Shown piece after piece: positions 41,405 to 50,303 of a stretch of 52,595 bases of DNA; position 1 is the first letter of the stretch; every line of letters starts with the position of its first letter. The notes beneath the pieces were generated by a model. It did not search any database. It saw nothing but the letters and a program-made list of their open reading frames with translations, and had not been told where the DNA came from. The position numbers were made by a program, and so were the translations under genes. Source of the DNA: Pseudomonas fluorescens (lineage in GTDB: Bacteria > Pseudomonadota > Gammaproteobacteria > Pseudomonadales > Pseudomonadaceae); the NCBI RefSeq assembly GCF_902497895.1, contig NZ_CABVHQ010000042.1:1-52595 (forward strand). Direction: 5' to 3'.

Positions 41405-42286
41405 ATGCGTATCTATGTTCGCGTATTGTTCACCGTCCTGGTCGCTGGCGCCGCCGTACTCGCGGCGATCTGGTTATGGAATTTCTACATGCTGTCGCCC
41501 TGGACACGTGATGCGCGCGTAGGCGCCGATGTAGTGGTGATTGCACCGGACGTGTCGGGTTGGGTCACAGAACTACCCGTTCAGGACAATCAGCAAGTGA
41601 AGGCCGGCGACTTATTGATGCGTATCGATCGAGATCGCTATCAGGCAAACCTGAATTATGCAAAGGCAGTGGCCCAGACTCACCATCAACAGTTTTTGCA
41701 GCGCAGCAACGAATCTTTGCGGCGAAGTAAATTGGGCCTCACCGCCATTAGTGCCGAAGACAAGGAAACAGCGCAACTCAACGCCTCGATTGCTGGCAGT
41801 CAATATCAGGAAGCGCTGGCCCAGGTGAAGTTGGCCGAATTGAACCTGTCGCGCAGCGATGTACGTGCGCCGCGCAACGGCCAGGTGACGAACCTTCGGT
41901 TGACCCGAGGCAATTATGTGCAGGCCGGACAGGCCGTCATGGCAGTGATTGATCAGCAATCATTTTACGTCACGGCTTACTTTGAAGAGACCAAACTACC
42001 CAGGATTCACTTGGGTATGTCGGCACGAGTCCTGCTGATGAGCGGCGGGGTCCCTTTGGAGGGTCGAGTTGAGAGCATCAGTAGCGGTATCACCGACAGC
42101 AATACGACACCCGATCATCAGTTGCTGGCCAATGTTCAGCCAACGTTCAACTGGGTCCGGTTAGCGCAACGAATTCCCGTACGGATTAAACTGGTTAAAG
42201 TGCCTGCCAACACTCACCTTAGCACCGGTATGACAGCCAGTGTGAACATCCTGGAGGGCGCAGAAAAACCTCTAAATTCTCAGTAA
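41405..42286 (+). CDS. HlyD/EmrA-type membrane fusion protein (AaeA-like)
   Basis: 293 residues, ATG at 41405. One N-terminal membrane helix (~6-27), then the biotinyl-lipoyl-like domain (VVVIAPDVSGWVTELPVQDN and QQVKAGDLLMRID, ~45-75), a helical hairpin (~78-145), the second half-lipoyl strand set (LSRSDVRAPRNGQVTNLRLT, ~150-170) and the beta-barrel (SFYVTAYFEETKLPRI onward). It links the FUSC permease to an outer-membrane TolC-type channel. Complete. Third gene of the operon, 27 bases after the DUF1656 gene. Confidence 0.92.
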   Translation: MRIYVRVLFTVLVAGAAVLAAIWLWNFYMLSPWTRDARVGADVVVIAPDVSGWVTELPVQDNQQVKAGDLLMRIDRDRYQANLNYAKAVAQTHHQQFLQRSNESLRRSKLGLTAISAEDKETAQLNASIAGSQYQEALAQVKLAELNLSRSDVRAPRNGQVTNLRLTRGNYVQAGQAVMAVIDQQSFYVTAYFEETKLPRIHLGMSARVLLMSGGVPLEGRVESISSGITDSNTTPDHQLLANVQPTFNWVRLAQRIPVRIKLVKVPANTHLSTGMTASVNILEGAEKPLNSQ

Positions 42287-42323
42287 ACAGTACTGTTACG
42301 CCTTGATAGGATAGATAGGAAAT

Positions 42324-43094
42324 CTACAGAGCACTCTTTCTGACAATGATCTCGGCCAGCGCTTGGCGCAACGGCTCGCCAGAGACACGGACGAGACCTG
42401 AGAAGGCCGAGTCCAGCTCCAGGATCATTGTGATGCCTCCCGCAACCGCAATAGAACAGAGGCAGAAAACGGCGATCGTCGTGGCATTGCGAGGTGCGAA
42501 CAAGCCGAAGCTGGAGAAAACAAGGCTAAGCCAAAAGATCAGCAGAATCAGGAACGGCATCGGGATATTGCTGCCACGTTGTTCCGCAAGCAACCAGCTC
42601 GCCTGTAACACATCGTCCGACAGCGTGAGAGCCTGTGAGCGCAGCCAGTTCTGTCTGGAATCAGTCGCAACAAGCAGTAGAATCGATTCCTGTGTCGCCT
42701 CGATCATCCGGACAGTCGCTTCGCTTGACGGTGACGGTTCCCCAACCGCCGGGAACAACTCCTGCATTTTCGCTTCCGCGTAGGTGCGCAGCTTGGCACG
42801 CGCATCATCCGCTTCTGGCCCGTAGCGCTGCATCACGCGGTTGAGGCGGACGATGTCGACGGCGATCCTGGACACTTCACTCGATCGTGTCGAGAACGAA
42901 CTGTTCGCTGTCGAAATCATCAAGCCGATCACCAAGGCTGAAAGCGTGCCGACAACCGCCGCTGAAACAGAGATTGCATTGCGCGACTCATTGCTGAGGT
43001 GATGCTCGGGCAGAGACTGCGCAGCGAAGATCCCGATCATAGCGCCGCCGAAGATAGCTACGAAGGCGATCAGTCCGATAGCTAAATGGTTCAT
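42324..43094 (-). CDS. DUF4239 family membrane protein
   Basis: 256 residues from ATG at 43094 (MNHLAIGLIAFVAIFGG); the longer frame adds an arginine-rich leader. Helices ~4-25 and ~40-60 (VGTLSALVIGLMIST) at the start, a soluble helical region ~65-175, and two helices ~180-235 near the C-terminus (FLILLIFWLSLVFSSFGLF, IAVFCLCSIAVAGGITMIL). This is the bestrophin-like DUF4239 pattern. The ATG lacks a clear SD. Converges with the efflux operon; function unknown. Confidence 0.8.
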   Translation of the reverse strand: MNHLAIGLIAFVAIFGGAMIGIFAAQSLPEHHLSNESRNAISVSAAVVGTLSALVIGLMISTANSSFSTRSSEVSRIAVDIVRLNRVMQRYGPEADDARAKLRTYAEAKMQELFPAVGEPSPSSEATVRMIEATQESILLLVATDSRQNWLRSQALTLSDDVLQASWLLAEQRGSNIPMPFLILLIFWLSLVFSSFGLFAPRNATTIAVFCLCSIAVAGGITMILELDSAFSGLVRVSGEPLRQALAEIIVRKSAL

Positions 43095-43403
43095 GAGTGA
43101 AAATTGCGCATAGCCATCACCTTGGCGTTCATACCGTCGTCGAGAAGGTTTGCGCCGCATGCGAGCAACGCGACCACCGTGGCCAGCAGTCCACACGCTT
43201 ACATCGTAAGTTGCTCTGATGGAGTGTAGACGTAGGCATAATGTTGGTGTCGCGCGATTTCAGCGCCAAACCTTCTATGACCGCTTGTGGTCATTCTCGA
43301 CCGGCCGCTCTTGGCCGATAGTTGCCTGTCACAAATGGCAGGTAACAGCATCAGATAAATGTCTCACGAAGGCATGAATGGAATGTAGCGTAAATCCTTT
43401 GTT
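43095..43403. other. Intergenic region, nothing recognised
   Basis: About 309 bases between two minus-strand genes. No good SD-led ORF, no T-run hairpin. It likely carries the promoter of the DUF4239 gene. Confidence 0.35.
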
Positions 43404-44330
43404 TCAAAGCCCTCCGCCGAAGCGATACTGCCAGACTATGCCAATGACATCGTATTCGCTGCCCGTGCGGGTATGCCCGCCATTACTCGCATTCAGCTTT
43501 AGCGAATGGTTCCGGTTCAACGGTAGCGTGAGGGTGCATCCGTAGCGTGTGTTTTCCTGATAATCGTGGTTACCGACTCCATCGACTGAGCTACTCCCGC
43601 CAGCGAAGTAGGTCGTATCCAGCGACGCCCAAACACCGTTGCTAAAGGCATAGATAAGATGCCCCTGTACCTGGTAAATCGGGTTCTGGGAAAGTACGTG
43701 GTCGCCGAGTAACTCGTCGTTGTCGGTGTAAAAGGTTCCCGCGCCGGATAATTCCAGGGTCACTTGCCCCAGGCGCTTGGAAACCCCAAGTTCAGGCTTG
43801 AATGACCAGCGATTGTTGCCGAGATTTACCAGCCTGCTAGCGTCGTATTGGCCGAGCGGCGCCGTGATCGCCAGGCTGACGCCGATAATCACATCTTGTT
43901 GATAGCTGGGGAACTCAGCCAGGGACATCGCCGGGGCGCCATGTAAGTTGACCGAGAAGCGGAATCTTGGATCGATCAACCCAGTAACATTACGCTCCTT
44001 GGGTTCACCGGCGAGCAGAGCAGAGCCCGTCAATCTTGCCTCAGGCACGACGATATCGAACTTCCCGGAGCGACCCCAGACGTCCAGAGATCTGGCAAAG
44101 GCAAACACGACAGTCTTTATGTTGAGCTTGGCATCTTGGAGCGGGATTGACGGGTTGGCCGTCACGCTGCCGTTGAGATCGCTGTAGCCCATGAGCAGGA
44201 AATTGATTCCGACCGGCGTATTGGCGTAGGACCTGGGTTCGAGATCCTCTGCGACTGCACCGGGGGCTACTATGATGAGCGAAGCGGACGTGAACCGGAC
44301 CAACCTGACGACGCGGAGTTTGTGTTTCAT
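43404..44330 (-). CDS. Outer-membrane transporter-like protein (PF13557, 'MetA-pathway of phenol degradation' type)
   Basis: 308 residues, ATG at 44330. Signal peptide ~1-27 (FTSASLIIVAPGAVA). The mature protein is built of alternating beta-strands: the NTPVGINFLLMGYSDLNGSV start, LIDPRFRFSVNLHGAPAMSL, WSFKPELGVSKRLGQVTLELS, TLTLPLNRNHSLKLNASNGG and a last strand VWQYRFGGGL ending in Leu. This is the pattern of a family linked to aromatic-compound uptake. Probably an outer-membrane beta-barrel. The SD is weak. A 21-codon frame lies upstream. Confidence 0.8.
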   Translation of the reverse strand: MKHKLRVVRLVRFTSASLIIVAPGAVAEDLEPRSYANTPVGINFLLMGYSDLNGSVTANPSIPLQDAKLNIKTVVFAFARSLDVWGRSGKFDIVVPEARLTGSALLAGEPKERNVTGLIDPRFRFSVNLHGAPAMSLAEFPSYQQDVIIGVSLAITAPLGQYDASRLVNLGNNRWSFKPELGVSKRLGQVTLELSGAGTFYTDNDELLGDHVLSQNPIYQVQGHLIYAFSNGVWASLDTTYFAGGSSSVDGVGNHDYQENTRYGCTLTLPLNRNHSLKLNASNGGHTRTGSEYDVIGIVWQYRFGGGL

Positions 44331-44366
44331 TCACATTCGCTCGCTTCCTGTGAGGACCCCAGAGTT

Positions 44367-44432
44367 CTACGTATTGTTGTAGCGCATCTGCATCCTCTCG
44401 AGCACATCCGACAGCGAATAATCACCAAGCAT
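44367..44432 (-). CDS. Possible 21-residue leader peptide
   Basis: ATG at 44432 has AAAGGAG eight bases upstream and the frame codes for MLGDYSLSDVLERMQMRYNN plus Thr, then TAG. It ends 36 bases before the start of the outer-membrane protein gene. The SD is better than that of the next gene. It could be a leader affecting the next gene's translation, or a true small protein. Too short for family recognition. Confidence 0.35.
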   Translation of the reverse strand: MLGDYSLSDVLERMQMRYNNT

Positions 44433-44703
44433 AGCGTCGACTCCTTTCGATAAAAAGTACAAGCATAGTACCGGCAGTGCCCCTGTCAGGCAGTTATTAC
44501 GGCTTGCTTAGAAATTGCTACAAAGCGAAGAAGTTGCAGCGGATTAGCCAGTCTGGCTGGGGCGTTGGGGGAGAGCTACGCCCAATCCATCATTGGGCCA
44601 GCTTCACTCAGCTTGTAACTGGTCTCGCTCAGCAGGTACGACGTCGGAGCCTAGAGCTGGAGACGGGAAATCACTCAGGTGTCATGAGTACCGCGAGTGT
44701 CAT

Positions 44704-44880
44704 CTAGATGAACTCCTCATTCCGGTCGATCGTGTCCAGGGCGCCGCGCACATTGTCGCCAACGTCGGCCGATCCGCGCATCTCCACCCAGTTCGAAAGC
44801 TCCAGGATGGCAGCCTCAAGGGCGAGTTGGTTTTCGTTGATCTTGAAGAGCAGGGAAGGGAGCAGATCTGAGTTTGGCAT
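44704..44880 (-). CDS. Small phage/island-type protein
   Basis: 58 residues from ATG at 44880 with GGAGG seven bases upstream. Reads MPNSDLLPSLLFKINENQLA, then LEAAILELSNWVEMRGSADV and GDNVRGALDTIDRNEEFI. This fits a small, helical, acidic family often seen in pseudomonad prophages and islands next to tRNA-linked integrases (from memory). It sits on the 3' side of tRNA-Ser, so it may be the last piece of an island once inserted there. Confidence 0.6.
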   Translation of the reverse strand: MPNSDLLPSLLFKINENQLALEAAILELSNWVEMRGSADVGDNVRGALDTIDRNEEFI

Positions 44881-45051
44881 AGCGAATCCTCCGTGGAGTT
44901 TTCAGCGTAGCAGCAGGATTTCTCGGATGCTAATCGGGGGTGTTGGCAGGATGCGGGAAGGCGGGGAAAACGGGATAGTTTTGTAACGCCACCCGAAAAG
45001 TTTTGTAACGCTTCGGGTGTGGTCGGATTTTCGCCAAACCCCAGAAACGAA

Positions 45052-45075
45052 AAAGCCCTGAAAAATCAGGGCTTT
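45052..45075 (-). terminator. Rho-independent terminator of tRNA-Ser
   Basis: AAAGCCCTGA-aaaa-TCAGGGCTTT, a perfect 10-bp stem 12 bases past the tRNA 3' end on the minus strand, ending in a T-rich tract in that direction. Confidence 0.8.
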
Positions 45076-45087
45076 GTCGTACAAATA

Positions 45088-45175
45088 TGGCGGAGGCGAT
45101 GGGATTCGAACTCATGGACCTGTTACAGTCGACGGTTTTCAAGACCGTTGCCTTAAACCACTCGGCCACACCTCC
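45088..45175 (-). tRNA. tRNA-Ser (anticodon TGA)
   Basis: Reading the minus strand: acceptor GGAGGTG pairs with CGCCTCC; D-arm GGCCGAGTGGTTTAAGGC; anticodon stem CGGTC-TTGAAAA-CCG with anticodon TGA; a long variable arm (GTCGACTGTAACAGGTC) as in class II tRNAs; T-loop GTTCGAATC; encoded CCA end. 88 nt. Confidence 0.96.
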
Positions 45176-45299
45176 GTATTGCGTTGCGGGCGCCATAATA
45201 CCTGAATGAAACACACTGTCAAACTCTCTGCGTAGCTTGTTGCAGGGGGTCTGTTATGATCTTTGCGACTGAACGTTTCAAACCAACAGGAGTGTCGCC

Positions 45300-45971
45300 A
45301 TGCGCGAACAGGATTACGCAGTTAATAACAGCGTGCAGGCTGAGCAGCTAGAGGTTAGCCGCGTCCTGCGCAACACTTACGGCCTACTCGCTCTCACCCT
45401 CGCATTCAGCGGCGTGATGGCGTTCATGGCGCAGCAGATGCGCGTTGGCTACCCGAACATTTTCGTGGTGTTGATCGGCTTCTACGGGCTGTTCTTCCTC
45501 ACCAACAAGCTGCGCGATTCGGCATGGGGCCTGGTGTCGGCATTCGCCCTGACCGGATTCATGGGCTTCCTGTTGGGCCCGATCCTCAATCGTTACCTGG
45601 GCATGCAGGGCGGCGCTGAAGTTGTCAGTTCGGCCTTTGCGATGACTGCGCTGGTGTTTGGCGGCCTGTCGGCCTATGTGCTGATCACCCGCAAGGACAT
45701 GAGCTTCCTCGGTGGTTTCATCACCGCCGGTTTCTTTGTCCTGATGGGCGCGGTGCTGGCCAGCCTGTTCTTCCAGATCAGCGGCCTGCAACTGGCGATC
45801 AGCGCGGGCTTCGTGCTGTTCTCCTCGGTCTGCATCCTGTTCCAGACCAGCGCCATCATCCATGGCGGCGAGCGTAACTACATCATGGCGACCATCAGCC
45901 TGTATGTATCGATCTACAACCTGTTCATCAGCTTGTTGCAGCTGTTCGGCATCATGAGCCGCGATGACTGA
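45300..45971 (+). CDS. BAX inhibitor-1/YccA family membrane protein
   Basis: 223 residues, ATG at 45300 with CAGGAG upstream. Seven membrane helices from ~28 to ~218, the N-terminal ~25 residues cytosolic and polar (REQDYAVNNSVQAEQLEVSR). Family features: NTYGLLALTLAFSG in helix 1, and the C-terminal FQTSAIIHGGERNYIMATISLYVSIYNLF with the conserved acidic/His positions of the UPF0005 family. In E. coli YccA modulates FtsH proteolysis; other relatives are pH-gated calcium leak channels. Complete, single-gene unit ending in a strong terminator. Confidence 0.94.
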   Translation: MREQDYAVNNSVQAEQLEVSRVLRNTYGLLALTLAFSGVMAFMAQQMRVGYPNIFVVLIGFYGLFFLTNKLRDSAWGLVSAFALTGFMGFLLGPILNRYLGMQGGAEVVSSAFAMTALVFGGLSAYVLITRKDMSFLGGFITAGFFVLMGAVLASLFFQISGLQLAISAGFVLFSSVCILFQTSAIIHGGERNYIMATISLYVSIYNLFISLLQLFGIMSRDD

Positions 45972-45986
45972 TCACCAGCCGTGAAT

Positions 45987-46013
45987 AAAAAAACCCGCTT
46001 CGGCGGGTTTTTT
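45987..46013. terminator. Bidirectional rho-independent terminator
   Basis: Seven A, CCCGC-ttcg-GCGGG, then six T: functional for both the BAX-inhibitor-like gene and the convergent Lrp gene. Confidence 0.9.
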
Positions 46014-46095
46014 ATTGTCTGAAAATCGGCTCATCGATCATCAAGTGGTGCCCGGCAGGGCAATAGCATTCGCTGATGACAATGCTGCAAAGCAT

Positions 46096-46533
46096 TCACA
46101 GCATCGGTGGCAACCGGCGCTTGACCGGGGTCTTCTTGACGATCGCGGTGTTGGTTTCGGCGTGGCTGTTGAGGCGGTCGAGCAGGGTGTCCAGTTGTTC
46201 CATTGAGCGCACGTGCAGGCGGGCGATGAAGCAGTCATCACCCGTGACCTTGTCGCATTCGGTGAATTCGGGGATGGCCTGGATCTGCCGTTCGACTTCC
46301 TGCAACTGGCCCGGAAGCGGGCGGATGCGGACAATGGCCTGGAGTTGATAGCCAAAACATTTCGGGTCTATCTCGACCGTGTAGCCCCTGAGCACGCCGC
46401 GTTCTTCGAGGCGGCGCAGCCGTTCGGCGACGCTCGGTGACGACAGGCCGCTGATCTGGGCCAATGCTTTAAGTGAGCGTCGCGAGTCTGCCATCAGCGC
46501 GGCGATCAACACTTGGTCAATGTCGTCGGTCAT
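46096..46533 (-). CDS. Lrp/AsnC family transcriptional regulator
   Basis: 145 residues from ATG at 46533 (MTDDIDQVLIAALMADSRRS), GAGG upstream; the longer frame is rejected. N-terminal helix-turn-helix (LKALAQISGLSSPSVAERLRRLEERGVL, ~22-49) and C-terminal RAM ligand-binding domain with GYQLQAIVRIRPLPGQL, CDKVTGDDCFIARLHV and the helix QLDTLLDRLNSH. It is divergent from the EamA exporter gene, 132 bases apart, so it likely controls that exporter in response to an amino acid (inference). Confidence 0.93.
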   Translation of the reverse strand: MTDDIDQVLIAALMADSRRSLKALAQISGLSSPSVAERLRRLEERGVLRGYTVEIDPKCFGYQLQAIVRIRPLPGQLQEVERQIQAIPEFTECDKVTGDDCFIARLHVRSMEQLDTLLDRLNSHAETNTAIVKKTPVKRRLPPML

Positions 46534-46665
46534 ATAAACCTCGTTAGGCAAATGGTTCGATATGCCTTGATAAGAAAGGTAGAAATAGATTTTAGCCTGC
46601 TTTTGGCGCTGGAGATGCCTGGCTGAGGATTGGCATAATTCAGCCACTTGCTGAGGAGGTGGATG

Positions 46666-47559
46666 ATGGATAAGTCGATACGTCGTGGGTCGTTTGAAAT
46701 GACCGCCGCGATGCTGATTTCAGGGACCATTGGCTGGTTTGTGCTGGTGTCCGGGCAACCGGTGCTGGACGTGGTGTTCTGGCGTTGCGTGTTTGGCGCG
46801 GTGACCTTGCTGGTGATCTGCGCGGTCCTGGGATTCCTGCGTCCGGGTATTTTGAGTCGCACCACCTTTTTGCTGGCGGTCCTCAGCGGCGTGGCAATTG
46901 TCGGTAACTGGGTGCTGCTGTTTGCCTCTTATTCCCGAGCCTCGATCTCGATCGGCACTGCGGTCTACAACGTCCAGCCCTTTATGCTGGTGGGGTTGGC
47001 CGCGCTCTTTCTCGGTGAGAAGATCACTGCGCAAAAACTGTTCTGGCTGAGTATTTCGTTTGTCGGGATGCTGGCGATTGTCAGCGCCCATGGCGAGCAG
47101 GGCGCCGGCGGCAATGAATACCTGCTGGGGATCGGCCTGGCGTTGGGGGCGGCACTGCTCTATGCCATCGCCGCGCTGATCATCAAGCACCTGACCGGCA
47201 CTCCACCGCATTTGATCGCATTGATTCAGGTCTGCACCGGCGTGCTGTTGCTGGCGCCGTGGGCGAATATCGCCGCGCTGCCACAGGAATCATCAGCCTG
47301 GGCCAGCCTGGTGACACTGGGTGTGGTGCATACCGGGGTGATGTATGTGCTGCTTTACGGGGCTATTCAGAAACTGCCGACTGCCTTGACCGGTGCGCTG
47401 TCATTTATCTACCCGATCGCGGCGATTTTCGTCGACTGGTTCGCCTTCGGCCATAGCCTTGAACTGCTGCAGTGGGTTGGGGTGATCGCAATCCTGCTGG
47501 CGGCGGCAGGCATGCAGCAGGGGTGGGGCTTTGGTTTGCGTCGCACTGCGGTGCAGTGA
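46666..47559 (+). CDS. EamA-family (DMT) exporter
   Basis: 297 residues from ATG at 46666, AGGAGG six bases upstream (an ATG three bases earlier is too close). Ten hydrophobic helices in two EamA repeats: repeat 1 ends near residue 140 with LLFASYSRASISIGTAVYN and PFMLVGLAALFLGEKIT; repeat 2 holds GVVHTGVMYVLLYGAIQKLP and ALSFIYPIAAIFVDWFAFGH. Drug/metabolite or amino-acid exporter of the inner membrane; divergent partner of the Lrp regulator. The substrate is not evident. Confidence 0.92.
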   Translation: MDKSIRRGSFEMTAAMLISGTIGWFVLVSGQPVLDVVFWRCVFGAVTLLVICAVLGFLRPGILSRTTFLLAVLSGVAIVGNWVLLFASYSRASISIGTAVYNVQPFMLVGLAALFLGEKITAQKLFWLSISFVGMLAIVSAHGEQGAGGNEYLLGIGLALGAALLYAIAALIIKHLTGTPPHLIALIQVCTGVLLLAPWANIAALPQESSAWASLVTLGVVHTGVMYVLLYGAIQKLPTALTGALSFIYPIAAIFVDWFAFGHSLELLQWVGVIAILLAAAGMQQGWGFGLRRTAVQ

Positions 47560-47566
47560 CTGGCTT

Positions 47567-48622
47567 TCAGATCTTCCAGTGCGTCGCGGTTTTCCCCAGC
47601 CGCTGGTGCATTTCGGCGATGTTGGCCGCCAGTTGGCGGGTCAACAGCCGATAGCCATCCAATGCGCTGTAGACCGGGGCATTGAGTGGCGGGTCGTTAT
47701 GGGCTCCATCGAGCGGACGTTCGAGCCGCTGGGTGGCGCCGGATTTCAGGGCGCGGGCCATGCCGATCAGTTGCACGCGGATTTGCCGGTGTTCGGGTTT
47801 CAGCGCCGACTGCATCTGGGCCATGGCCTGTTCGTCGCTGGCATCCGGTCGGGTGTTGGCGAGGATTTCCAGGGTGCTGACACACATCCGCAGGTGGCGT
47901 TGCAAGGTATCCAGTTCGGTCATCGAGATCCGCACCTCCTTGGATACCGATGGCATCAACGAACGCAGTTGCAGCATGACGCCGTTCAACCGGTTCATCA
48001 GTTTGTGATATTCGTCGTCGGTGACTGACCGGCCATTGACGATTCGGCTGTAGATCGCTGCACAGTCGCGCAGTGCGCTGGCCAGGTTGTAACGCCAGGA
48101 ATAGACCGCATACAGCGGCAAGGCAAAGGAGAACGCCAGGGCCAGGGCGATGCCGATCAGGATGTCGACCGTGCGCCAGAGGCCGTCGGTCACCGGGTTG
48201 TCGCCGTGACCGGCGACGATGAACACCGTGATCGCCGACAGGAGCGCGGTATAGCCGCCCTTGCCGATCGCATGGTAGGAGAAGAAACCGCAGACCACCG
48301 ACATGCCCAGATAGGTCAGCCATGGCATCCCCAGCCAGGCATGCTGGGCCACCAGCAACAGGCCGACCCCGGCACCGATCAAGGTGCCGTAGGCTCGCTC
48401 CTTGGCTTTCTTGCCGATATTGCCGTGATGTTGCAGCCCGCCGATCACTACCAGCATGGTCACCGAAGCCCACTCGCCATGGGGCAGGTTGATCCCGCTG
48501 GTCAGCAGGATAGTCGCCAGCAACCCCAGTGAGACCCGCACCGCGTGGATCAGTCGGGCATGGCGATAGCGCCGATAAGGGTCCAGCAGCGGACGCAGGA
48601 ATCGGCGCAACAGCGCGGGCAT
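47567..48622 (-). CDS. FUSC family inner-membrane protein
   Basis: 351 residues, ATG at 48622. Six helices in the first ~175 residues (VSLGLLATILLTSGI, ASVTMLVVIGGLQ, YGTLIGAGVGLLLVA, YLGMSVVCGFFSY, LLSAITVFIVAG, ILIGIALALAFSFALPLYAV), with the FUSC motif KKAKERAYGTLIGAGVG, then a cytoplasmic helical domain to the end. It is a half-size relative of the YccS/AaeB exporters, with one membrane bundle, common in pseudomonads. No partner genes. Converges with the EamA gene, eight bases between the stops. Confidence 0.88.
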   Translation of the reverse strand: MPALLRRFLRPLLDPYRRYRHARLIHAVRVSLGLLATILLTSGINLPHGEWASVTMLVVIGGLQHHGNIGKKAKERAYGTLIGAGVGLLLVAQHAWLGMPWLTYLGMSVVCGFFSYHAIGKGGYTALLSAITVFIVAGHGDNPVTDGLWRTVDILIGIALALAFSFALPLYAVYSWRYNLASALRDCAAIYSRIVNGRSVTDDEYHKLMNRLNGVMLQLRSLMPSVSKEVRISMTELDTLQRHLRMCVSTLEILANTRPDASDEQAMAQMQSALKPEHRQIRVQLIGMARALKSGATQRLERPLDGAHNDPPLNAPVYSALDGYRLLTRQLAANIAEMHQRLGKTATHWKI

Positions 48623-48677
48623 TGGAAATGATCGCAGGTAGCTTATCGGGCTCAGGTGCTGTCCTCCAAAGGCGCTC

Positions 48678-50303
48678 TCAGAATAGGTAATCGGTGGTCA
48701 AGAAGGTCGACTCGCGATTACGGATGATATCGCTGATGAGTTCCTTGTTGCTCTCCTGGAACTTGGTCGCGACCAGGGTGCGGATCGAAAATACCCTGAG
48801 TGCATCATGGACCGAGAGCGTGCCTTCGGCCGAGTTTTTCCGGCCATTGAACGGGTAGGTGTCCGGTCCGCGCTGGCACTGGGCGTTGATGTTGATGCGG
48901 CCGACCTGATTGGCGAAGGTGTCGACCAGGTGTCCGACCTCGGTGGAGTTGGTGCCGAAGATGCTCAGCTGTTGGCCGAAGTCGGATTCCAGGACGTAGT
49001 CGATCACGGTTTCCAGGTCGCGGTAGGGAACGATCGGCACCACCGGGCCGAACTGCTCTTCCTGATACACGCGCATCTCGGTGGTGACCGGGTAGAGCAC
49101 GGCGGGATAGAAGAACGAGCTTCGGGATTCGCCGCCGTTGGCGTTTACCACTTTGGCGCCTTTGCTCACGGCATCCGCCACCAGCGAGTGCAGGTAATCG
49201 ACTTTGCTCGATTCCGGCAGCGGTGTCAGCGCCACGCCGTTTTCCCAAGGCATGCCCGGTTTGAGGGACTTCAGCTTCTGGTTGAATTTCTCGATGAAGC
49301 TGTCGACCACGTCCTCATGGACGAAGAGGATTTTCAAGGCGGTGCAGCGTTGACCGTTGAACGACAGCGAGCCGGTCACCGCTTCATTGACGGCGTTGTC
49401 CAGGTCGACCTCGGGCAAGACGATGCCGGGGTTTTTCGCATCCAGGCCCAGGGCGGCGCGCAAACGGTGAGGTCTTGGGTGCAGTTTCTTCAGGTCACTG
49501 GCAGCTTTGTTGGTGCCAATGAAGGCAAAGATATCGATCTTGCCGCTGGCCATCAGCGCGCTGACGGTTTCGCGGCCGCTGCCGTAGATGACGTTGATCA
49601 CCCCGGCCGGGAAGCTGTCGCGAAAGGCCTCCAGGAGCGGGCGAATCAACAGCACGCCGAGCTTGGCCGGTTTGAACACCACGGTGTTGCCCATGATCAG
49701 GGCCGGGATCAAGGTGGTGAAGGTTTCGTTCAGCGGGTAGTTGTAAGGTCCCATGCACAGCGCCACGCCCATCGGTACGCGGCGAATCTGGCCGAGGGTG
49801 TCCTGTTCCAGCTCGAAACGGCTTGAGCGACGGTCCAGTTCCTTGAGGGCGTTGATGGTGTCGACGATGTAGTCGCAGGTGCGGTCGAATTCCTTTTCCG
49901 AATCCTTGAGGTTTTTGCCGATCTCCCACATCAGCAGCTTGACCACCGCTTCGCGTTGTTCGCGCATGCGCCCGAGGAAGGTTTCGACATGGCGGATGCG
50001 CTCGGCGACGCGCATCGTCGGCCATTCACCCTGACCTTTGTCGTAGGCCCGCACGGCGGCATCCAGGGCGGTCAAGGCGGTGCTGGCGTCCAGCAGCGGA
50101 GTGCTGCCGAGGATAACTTGTTCATCAGCGTTGTCACCGGCCAGGTAGACCGGGCTGCGCACCTGCGCGAGGGGGCCGGGCCAGATCTGCAAGGTGCCAT
50201 CGACCAGGTATTCGCGTTGTTCGATCCGGCCATCGAGGCGGTACTTTTCCGGAATGTCGGCGGCGGCAGGAAACAGCTGGCTGAGAAGGTTATCTGTGGT
50301 CAT
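48678..50303 (-). CDS. gapN: NADP-dependent non-phosphorylating glyceraldehyde-3-phosphate dehydrogenase (GapN-like ALDH)
   Basis: 541 residues from ATG at 50303 (MTTDNLLSQLFPAAADIP). ALDH superfamily: Asn motif GPYNYPLNE (~186-194), cofactor region VVFKPAKLGVLLIRP (~208-222), GSGRETVSAL, catalytic Cys320 in FNGQRCTALK. It should oxidise glyceraldehyde-3-phosphate to 3-phosphoglycerate, making NADPH. Oddity: where most ALDHs have ELGGK with the general-base Glu, this reads ALGLDAKNPGIV. I recall this variant in pseudomonad enzymes of this clade, so it looks clade-specific. It is longer than typical (~480-500) GapN. The gene symbol is by family. Confidence 0.8.
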   Translation of the reverse strand: MTTDNLLSQLFPAAADIPEKYRLDGRIEQREYLVDGTLQIWPGPLAQVRSPVYLAGDNADEQVILGSTPLLDASTALTALDAAVRAYDKGQGEWPTMRVAERIRHVETFLGRMREQREAVVKLLMWEIGKNLKDSEKEFDRTCDYIVDTINALKELDRRSSRFELEQDTLGQIRRVPMGVALCMGPYNYPLNETFTTLIPALIMGNTVVFKPAKLGVLLIRPLLEAFRDSFPAGVINVIYGSGRETVSALMASGKIDIFAFIGTNKAASDLKKLHPRPHRLRAALGLDAKNPGIVLPEVDLDNAVNEAVTGSLSFNGQRCTALKILFVHEDVVDSFIEKFNQKLKSLKPGMPWENGVALTPLPESSKVDYLHSLVADAVSKGAKVVNANGGESRSSFFYPAVLYPVTTEMRVYQEEQFGPVVPIVPYRDLETVIDYVLESDFGQQLSIFGTNSTEVGHLVDTFANQVGRININAQCQRGPDTYPFNGRKNSAEGTLSVHDALRVFSIRTLVATKFQESNKELISDIIRNRESTFLTTDYLF

